Positions 38,739 to 43,629 of a DNA stretch of 43,629 bases are shown in pieces. Positions within the stretch are counted from its first letter, which is position 1, and the number at the start of each line of letters is the position of its first letter. The stretch lies in contig CAZLMW010000062.1 in assembly GCA_964560875.1 (NCBI GenBank), positions 1 through 43,629 on the forward strand, in the 5' to 3' direction. The translations under genes were made by a program, and so were the position numbers. The DNA comes from CAZLMW01 sp964560875 (GTDB lineage Bacteria > Myxococcota_A > UBA9042). Below the pieces are notes generated by a model. It saw nothing but the letters and a program-made list of their open reading frames with translations. It was not told where the DNA came from and did no database searches.

Positions 38739-41039
38739 ATGACCGCGCGCGGCGATCGGTCATACGACCCGCATCCGGAGGCAAACCTGAAGCGTTGGTG
38801 GACGAGGCTCTTCGCGACAACTCTGGTCGCGGCCGCGATCGGAACGGGCGCTGCGTGGGCCGGTTTTGCGTGGCTCGAGGCGCGCTTGCCCGACGTCTTT
38901 TCGTTCGATTCGTACAAACGCATCGCGCTGGAGTCGACGCGGGTGTACGCATCGGGCGGCGAGTTGATCGCGCGCTTCGGCCCCGAAAACCGCACCGTCG
39001 TCCCCCAGCAGCGCATCCCCAAGACGATGCTCTATGCCGCTGTGTGCGCCGAAGATGCGTCGTTTTTCAACCATCCGGGGCTCGACGTCGCCGGCATCGC
39101 GCGCGCGCTGTGGGTGGATGTGACCGAGGGCCGCTACGCCCAGGGCGCGTCAACAATCACGCAGCAGTTCGCCAAGACCCGGTACTTGAGCCGCGAAAAA
39201 ACGTTGTTGCGCAAGCTCAAGGAGCTGGTGCTCGCCCGCAAGCTCGAACAGAAGCTCAGCAAGAACGACATCCTCGCGCTGTACCTCAACGAGATCTACT
39301 TCGGCCACGGGCGTTATGGCGTCGAAGAGGCCGCCCGCCTGTATTTCGGCAAACCGATCGCGCAGGTCGACCTGGCCGAAGCCGCGTTGCTCGCGGGTTT
39401 GATCAACGGGCCCGAGCGCCTCTCGCCCTACAAGCGGCCGGACCTTGCGTTCAAGCGTCGCGCATACGTGCTCGATCAGATGGCGCGCCGTGGCTACATC
39501 ACCGCCGCTGACGCCGACCGCGCCGGAGCGGAGCCGATCCCGTCCGCCGTCCACGCTGAACTCGACATGGAGGCGCCCTACTACGTCAGCGAGGTGCGAC
39601 GCAGGTTGCGATCGGTCGTGCCCGCGGCTCGCCTGCGCAAAGGAGGCTTGAGGGTCGATGTCGCGATGGACGCGTCCGTGCAATCGGTGGCCCAGGACGC
39701 GGTCGTCAAGGGGCTCGTGCGGATCGACAAGGCGCAGAAAAACGCCCGGCCGCTGCGCCACTACAAGTCCGAAGCCAACCTCGCCGCCGGACGCGGTCGG
39801 CTGACCAGGGCGTGGCAGGCCGGCGGCAAGCAGAAATACCGGGCGGGCCGGATCGCGCTGGGCGTCGTCGTGCGCCGCGACGCCAAGAACAAGCGCTACG
39901 ACGTGGACCTCGGCGGTCAGGTGGCCTGGTTGCCGTTCAAGCACACCGATCGCTACCGCACCGACGGCAAACGCGTTCGGTATCGGCGCGGCGACCTTGT
40001 GCGCGTCACCCATCACAGCGCGCGCAAGGACAAATCCGGCAAGCAGATCTCCGTGGTGATGATCGAGCAGGGGCCCCAAGCGGCGCTCGTCGCGCTCGAA
40101 CCGAAATCGCGTCTCGTCCGAGCACTCGTCGGCGGTGATCGCTACGAAAACCACCGGTTCAACCGCGCCGTGCACGGCCTCCGCCAGCCTGGGTCGACGT
40201 TCAAGACCTTTGTCTACGGGGCGGCGATCGAGGCGGGCATCGCGACCGCCGACACCGAGTTCACCGACAGTCGCAAAACCTACGTGAGCGGCGGCCGCCC
40301 GTGGACACCCCGCAACTACAGCGGGCGCTGGGACGACGACGATCACACCCTCCGCGAAGCTCTCGCCCGGTCGATCAACTCGATCGCGGTCGCCGTCGCC
40401 GACAAGGTGGGGCCCAAACGCATCGCCGACTTCGCCAGGCGGGTCGGGATCAACAGCCGGCTCCGACCCGATCTGCCGCTCGCTCTCGGCGCATCGAGCG
40501 TCCGTCCACTCGAGCTGACAAACGCCTACGCGACAATCGCCGCCGGGGGCATGCACGACAAACCCATCTTCGTGACACGTGTGCTCGGCCGCGAAGGCGA
40601 GGTGCTGTATCGCGCCCAACAAACCCCCAAGCGGGTGATCAGCGCCGACGTTTCGCGAGCGTTGACCGACATGTTGGGCGAGGTCGTTCGCCGTGGCAGC
40701 GCTCGCAAGGCGCGGGTGAATCGACCTGTGGCGGGCAAGACGGGCACCAGCAATGGCGGGCGTGACGCGTGGTTCACCGGCTTCTCATCGCAGCTGTGCG
40801 CAACGGTCTGGGTGGGGCACGACGACCGCAAACCGATGACAAAAGGGTCGGGCTCACGGCTCGCGCTGCCGATCTGGGCAGACTTCATGCGCCGATCGCT
40901 CCACGACGTCCCGGTCTTGCCGTTACCGCGCCTGCCCCACGTCCTGGCCGAAGATAGTCAGCCCGACGACACCGACCCGGAGATCGGCGCGATCGATATC
41001 GACGATGACGTGCTCGAGAAGTACTCGGCGCAGCTCTGA
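38739..41039 (+). CDS. Class A penicillin-binding protein (PBP1A-like)
   Basis: The protein has 766 residues. An N-terminal membrane anchor (about 20-45) is followed by the GT51 glycosyltransferase domain with EDASFFNHPGLD (catalytic Glu) and GASTITQQFAKTRYL. A small OB-like insert follows (YRAGRIALGVVVRRDAKNKR and downstream). The transpeptidase domain has SxxK in QPGSTFKTF, SxN in SINS, and KTGTSN. It polymerises and cross-links peptidoglycan at the outer face of the inner membrane. ATG 38739 was chosen because it has a GGTGGGACG region upstream and the anchor follows at normal distance; ATG 38694 and GTG 38643 are in-frame alternatives. It diverges from the FHA gene. Confidence 0.94.
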   Translation: MTARGDRSYDPHPEANLKRWWTRLFATTLVAAAIGTGAAWAGFAWLEARLPDVFSFDSYKRIALESTRVYASGGELIARFGPENRTVVPQQRIPKTMLYAAVCAEDASFFNHPGLDVAGIARALWVDVTEGRYAQGASTITQQFAKTRYLSREKTLLRKLKELVLARKLEQKLSKNDILALYLNEIYFGHGRYGVEEAARLYFGKPIAQVDLAEAALLAGLINGPERLSPYKRPDLAFKRRAYVLDQMARRGYITAADADRAGAEPIPSAVHAELDMEAPYYVSEVRRRLRSVVPAARLRKGGLRVDVAMDASVQSVAQDAVVKGLVRIDKAQKNARPLRHYKSEANLAAGRGRLTRAWQAGGKQKYRAGRIALGVVVRRDAKNKRYDVDLGGQVAWLPFKHTDRYRTDGKRVRYRRGDLVRVTHHSARKDKSGKQISVVMIEQGPQAALVALEPKSRLVRALVGGDRYENHRFNRAVHGLRQPGSTFKTFVYGAAIEAGIATADTEFTDSRKTYVSGGRPWTPRNYSGRWDDDDHTLREALARSINSIAVAVADKVGPKRIADFARRVGINSRLRPDLPLALGASSVRPLELTNAYATIAAGGMHDKPIFVTRVLGREGEVLYRAQQTPKRVISADVSRALTDMLGEVVRRGSARKARVNRPVAGKTGTSNGGRDAWFTGFSSQLCATVWVGHDDRKPMTKGSGSRLALPIWADFMRRSLHDVPVLPLPRLPHVLAEDSQPDDTDPEIGAIDIDDDVLEKYSAQL

Positions 41040-41057
41040 TCTGGACGCGGCCGGACT

Positions 41058-42152
41058 CTATGCGCCGGGCTGCATGTTGAAGAACGCCTGGTGCTTGGTC
41101 GCGGACTCGCGCTGGTAGTTCACCACGGCTTGGCGTTTGGCGATGATCCCGGCGAGCGCGCGGTAGAGCAGGGCCTGCTGGCTTCCCGGCTCGGCGACAA
41201 CGATCGGCTTGCCGGCATCGGCGTGCGGCGAAACCGCGGAATCGAGCGGCAGGCTCCCGAGCAGCGGCAACCCCTTTTCCTCGCAGTGTGCGGCGGTGCG
41301 GCCTTCGCCGAATATCGCGTGCTTCGTCTCGCATTCCGAGCACTGAAACCACGCCATGTTCTCGACGAGGCCGAGCGTATCGACACGCAGCATCTCGAAC
41401 ATGCGCAGCGCGCGGGTCACATCGGCGAACGCGACGTCCTGGGGCGTTGCGACGACGACGGCACCGGCGATCGGGATGGTCTGGCTCAGGCTCAGGGCAA
41501 CGTCGCCGGTTCCGGGGGGCAGATCGACGATCAGGTAGTCGAGGTCGCCCCACAGCACGTCGTCGATGAACTGCGTCACGGCGCGCGCGATCATCGGTCC
41601 GCGCCAGACGACGGCGTCTTCGCGTTTGACCAGCAGGCCCATCGACATGAACACGACGCCATGTGCGGCCAGCGGCAGGATCTTGCGGTCCGGGTTCACG
41701 GTCGGTCGCGCGTCGGCGAGCCCCATCATGATCGGCACACTCGGCCCGTACACGTCGGCATCGAGCAGCCCGACGGAAGCACCGGACTTGGCCAGGGAGA
41801 CGGCGAGGTTTACGGCGACGGTCGACTTGCCAACACCCCCCTTGCCGGCGCCGACACCGATGATGTTCTTCACGGTTGGCATGCGTTCGGAACGTGGCAA
41901 ATCCGCGCGCGCGACTTCGAAGCCGCTGTGAATCGTCGCGTCCATGCCGGCCTTGGTCAGCGCGTCGCGAATCGCCGCTTCTACACCTGCGCGCGCGGGG
42001 TCGGCGGGCGCCTTGAAGGTCAGCTCGACGGTCGCTTCATCGCCGTCAACGGTCACCTCCTTCACGATCGCGGCGGACACGAGATCCTTGCCGAGATCGG
42101 GGTCGGAGATACCTGCCAAAACCTGCATTACGTCGTCTTTGTTCAACGCCAT
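41058..42152 (-). CDS. Mrp/ApbC family Fe-S cluster carrier ATPase
   Basis: The protein has 364 residues. An N-terminal MIP18/DUF59 domain (about 1-75) precedes a P-loop ATPase of the MinD/Mrp type with the deviant Walker A GKGGVGKST (about 103-111), DADVYGPSVP, and VDLPPGTGDVALSLSQ. The CxxC pair WFQCSECE near residue 260 can hold a bridging cluster. Mrp proteins assemble and deliver Fe-S clusters, which suits the adjacent cysteine desulfurase and the Fe-S-rich complex I operon. ATG 42152 with GGGAG upstream is preferred over the longer frame to 42224, which covers the divergent start region of the desulfurase gene. It converges on the PBP gene (18-bp gap). Confidence 0.94.
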   Translation of the reverse strand: MALNKDDVMQVLAGISDPDLGKDLVSAAIVKEVTVDGDEATVELTFKAPADPARAGVEAAIRDALTKAGMDATIHSGFEVARADLPRSERMPTVKNIIGVGAGKGGVGKSTVAVNLAVSLAKSGASVGLLDADVYGPSVPIMMGLADARPTVNPDRKILPLAAHGVVFMSMGLLVKREDAVVWRGPMIARAVTQFIDDVLWGDLDYLIVDLPPGTGDVALSLSQTIPIAGAVVVATPQDVAFADVTRALRMFEMLRVDTLGLVENMAWFQCSECETKHAIFGEGRTAAHCEEKGLPLLGSLPLDSAVSPHADAGKPIVVAEPGSQQALLYRALAGIIAKRQAVVNYQRESATKHQAFFNMQPGA

Positions 42153-42222
42153 CGCGCACTCCCGGGGTCGAGGGTCGCGGACCATAGCGATGCGCGTACA
42201 ATCCCTCAACCACGGAGGCTGC

Positions 42223-43410
42223 ATGGTGCCGATCTACCTCGATAACCACGCCACAACACCGGTCGACGAACGCGTGCTCGATGCCATGCTCCCGTGGCTG
42301 CGAGACGGCTTCGGCAACGCGTCGAGCAAAGCCCACGCTTGGGGCCGCCGCGCCGATGACGCCGTCCACCACGCCCGCCACGAACTCGCCCGTTGCATCG
42401 CGGCTCGCCCCGAAGACGTCGTGTTCACATCCGGCGCGACCGAGAGCATCAACCTCGCCATCCGCGGCATCGTCGCCGCCTCATCCCCCGATCGACGTCA
42501 CGTCGTGACGCTTGCGACCGAACACAAAGCCGTGCTCGATTCCTGCGAAGCCGTGCGCCGCGACGGCGGGGACGCAACGATCGTCGACGTGCAGCCCGAT
42601 GGACGCGTGGACCTTGCTCGACTCGCCGCTGCGATCACCGACCAAACTGCGGTCGTGGCCGTGATGGCCGTCAACAACGAGCTGGGCGTGGTCCAAGACC
42701 TCGCCGCCATCGGGGCGTTGTGCGCTAAACGCGGCGCGGTCTTCTTCTGCGACGCCGCCCAGGGCCCCGGAAGACTGCGAATCGACGTCGACGCCATGCA
42801 GATCGGCGCGATGTCGATGACCGCCCACAAGTGCTACGGGCCCAAGGGCGCTGGAGCCCTCTACCTGCGGCGCTCCGACGTCAGACTGCAGCCCCTTATC
42901 GTCGGCGGCGGCCAGGAGTTCGGCGTTCGCTCCGGCACGCTCGCGACCCATCAAATCGTCGGAATCGCGCGCGCCGTGGCGGTGGCTGAAGCCGATTTCT
43001 CCACCGACGACGCGCGCATCCTTGGCCTACGCAAGCGCCTCTGGAGCCGCCTCGAGTCCGGCATCGAAGGCATCTCCATCAACGGTTCGGTGCAACACCG
43101 CGTCGCCGGCAACCTGAACGTCGCGATCCCATGCGCGGACGCCAACACGCTGATGATGATGATGCCCAACCTCGGCATCTCGTCGGGCTCAGCCTGCGCG
43201 AGCGGCGCGACCAAGGCGTCCCATGTCCTGACCGCGATCGGCGTCCCCGAAGAGCTCGGCCACTGCTGCCTGCGGTTTGGTATCGGCCGCTTCAACACCG
43301 CCGAACAAATCGACGCCGCAGCCGACATGGTCATCGAAGCCGTCGGCGAGTTGCGCGCCCAATCGCCGCTCTGGCGAATGAAACAAGCTGGCGTAGAAGT
43401 GGCTTGGTAG
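42223..43410 (+). CDS. Cysteine desulfurase (IscS/NifS type)
   Basis: The protein has 395 residues, the IscS length. Key residues are His101 (TEHKAV), the acidic region FCDAAQGPG (Asp177, Gln180), the PLP lysine in TAHKCYGPKGAG (Lys203), and the mobile-loop cysteine in SGSACASG (Cys325). It removes sulfur from cysteine for Fe-S clusters and thiolated tRNA. ATG 42223 has a perfect GGAGG eight bases upstream. It is divergent from the Mrp gene across 70 bp, and the two could share a promoter region. No iscU or iscR is adjacent in the window. Confidence 0.95.
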   Translation: MVPIYLDNHATTPVDERVLDAMLPWLRDGFGNASSKAHAWGRRADDAVHHARHELARCIAARPEDVVFTSGATESINLAIRGIVAASSPDRRHVVTLATEHKAVLDSCEAVRRDGGDATIVDVQPDGRVDLARLAAAITDQTAVVAVMAVNNELGVVQDLAAIGALCAKRGAVFFCDAAQGPGRLRIDVDAMQIGAMSMTAHKCYGPKGAGALYLRRSDVRLQPLIVGGGQEFGVRSGTLATHQIVGIARAVAVAEADFSTDDARILGLRKRLWSRLESGIEGISINGSVQHRVAGNLNVAIPCADANTLMMMMPNLGISSGSACASGATKASHVLTAIGVPEELGHCCLRFGIGRFNTAEQIDAAADMVIEAVGELRAQSPLWRMKQAGVEVAW

Positions 43411-43412
43411 CC

Positions 43413-43427
43413 GGGGGTGTGACCCCC
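43413..43427 (+). terminator. Strong hairpin after the cysteine desulfurase gene
   Basis: GGGGGT-GTG-ACCCCC forms a 6-bp GC stem two bases after the stop codon. CTTTT follows only 13 bases later, so it is terminator-like but not typical. Confidence 0.4.
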
Positions 43428-43506
43428 AGGCATGCCCCCGCTTTTGGTCACTGCGATCGAGAGACTCAAGGATTTTTTGGGGTGTCTTGGCAGACGGCGC
43501 CTCGAT

Positions 43507-43626
43507 CAAGGGGGAAGGACCCAACAGGGGAAGGCATTTTATGATCTGCGTGGCAGCCGTTGGTTGCCGCATTTGCGTCTTCGGGCGACGACAGACTGCC
43601 TTCCCCTGATCGGTCCTTCCCCCTTG
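43507..43626. mobile_element. 120-bp MITE-like element with 30-bp inverted ends
   Basis: Positions 43507-43536 match the reverse complement of 43597-43626 at 27 of 30 bases; the only differences are three central bases (CAA versus GAT). The arms contain CAAGGGGGAAGGACC and CAGGGGAAGGCA. A smaller hairpin GGCAGCC-GTT-GGTTGCC (43552-43568) sits between them. No open frame fits inside. The size and long perfect ends suit a miniature inverted-repeat transposable element or a large structured RNA. Target duplications cannot be checked because the window ends three bases later. Confidence 0.65.
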
Positions 43627-43629
43627 GAC

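Overview
The window is a high-GC stretch of bacterial chromosome, tightly packed with genes on both strands. It most likely comes from a member of the Myxococcota (former Deltaproteobacteria). This rests on gene content, not on a marker gene: a Ser/Thr kinase with an HRD-VSPQN catalytic loop, a FHA/zinc-ribbon protein, a DUF4215-type myxobacterial disulfide repeat protein, an IgGFc-binding-like lipoprotein, a divergent PilT-like ATPase relic and a DUF2169 protein. No rRNA, tRNA or CRISPR array was seen.

Layout. 1-6.9 kb: envelope/polysaccharide-type genes (a large polytopic membrane protein, a UDP-sugar 6-dehydrogenase, a UPF0104 flippase-like protein) and a tail-anchored Ser/Thr kinase. Two unrelated pairs of inverted repeats bracket parts of this region. 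6.9-13.7 kb: a pilT-like relic with an internal deletion, a possible PD-(D/E)XK protein, an IgGFc-binding-like lipoprotein, a DUF445 membrane protein, a methyltransferase, and a KOW-domain protein with a very basic repeat tail. 13.7-19.4 kb: ilvE, then the UDP-GlcNAc genes glmU-glmS followed by a GNAT acetyltransferase, and a TetR C-terminal relic. 19.4-25.9 kb: a leftward respiratory complex I operon nuoA-C-D-G-H-I plus one unknown gene. nuoB, nuoE, nuoF and nuoJ-N are absent from it.

26-33.4 kb is the accessory part. It holds a lone phage-baseplate-V/VgrG-like spike protein, a palindromic MITE-like element, a decayed bestrophin gene, a TPR protein, a large secreted mosaic protein (P-domain, Cys-rich repeat, glycine-rich domain), and a DUF2169 protein. 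The DUF2169 protein has a long charged insertion, repeated GTxx-hydrophobic-Asp motifs and a histone-H1-like tail. A spike plus a DUF2169 protein suggests a minimal contractile-injection (T6SS or related) effector-loading locus without its tube and sheath genes. This is the best candidate in the window for something undescribed.

33.7-43.4 kb: housekeeping genes (hflX, a HEAT-like lipoprotein, a zinc-ribbon/double-FHA protein, a class A penicillin-binding protein, an Mrp-type Fe-S carrier, and a divergent cysteine desulfurase). The right edge carries a 120-bp element with 30-bp inverted ends.

A recurring theme is that the non-coding gaps hold recognisable gene wrecks (four-helix-bundle protein, pilT, tetR, bestrophin) and short inverted repeats. 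The neighbourhood appears to have been repeatedly invaded and then eroded, between well-preserved core genes.
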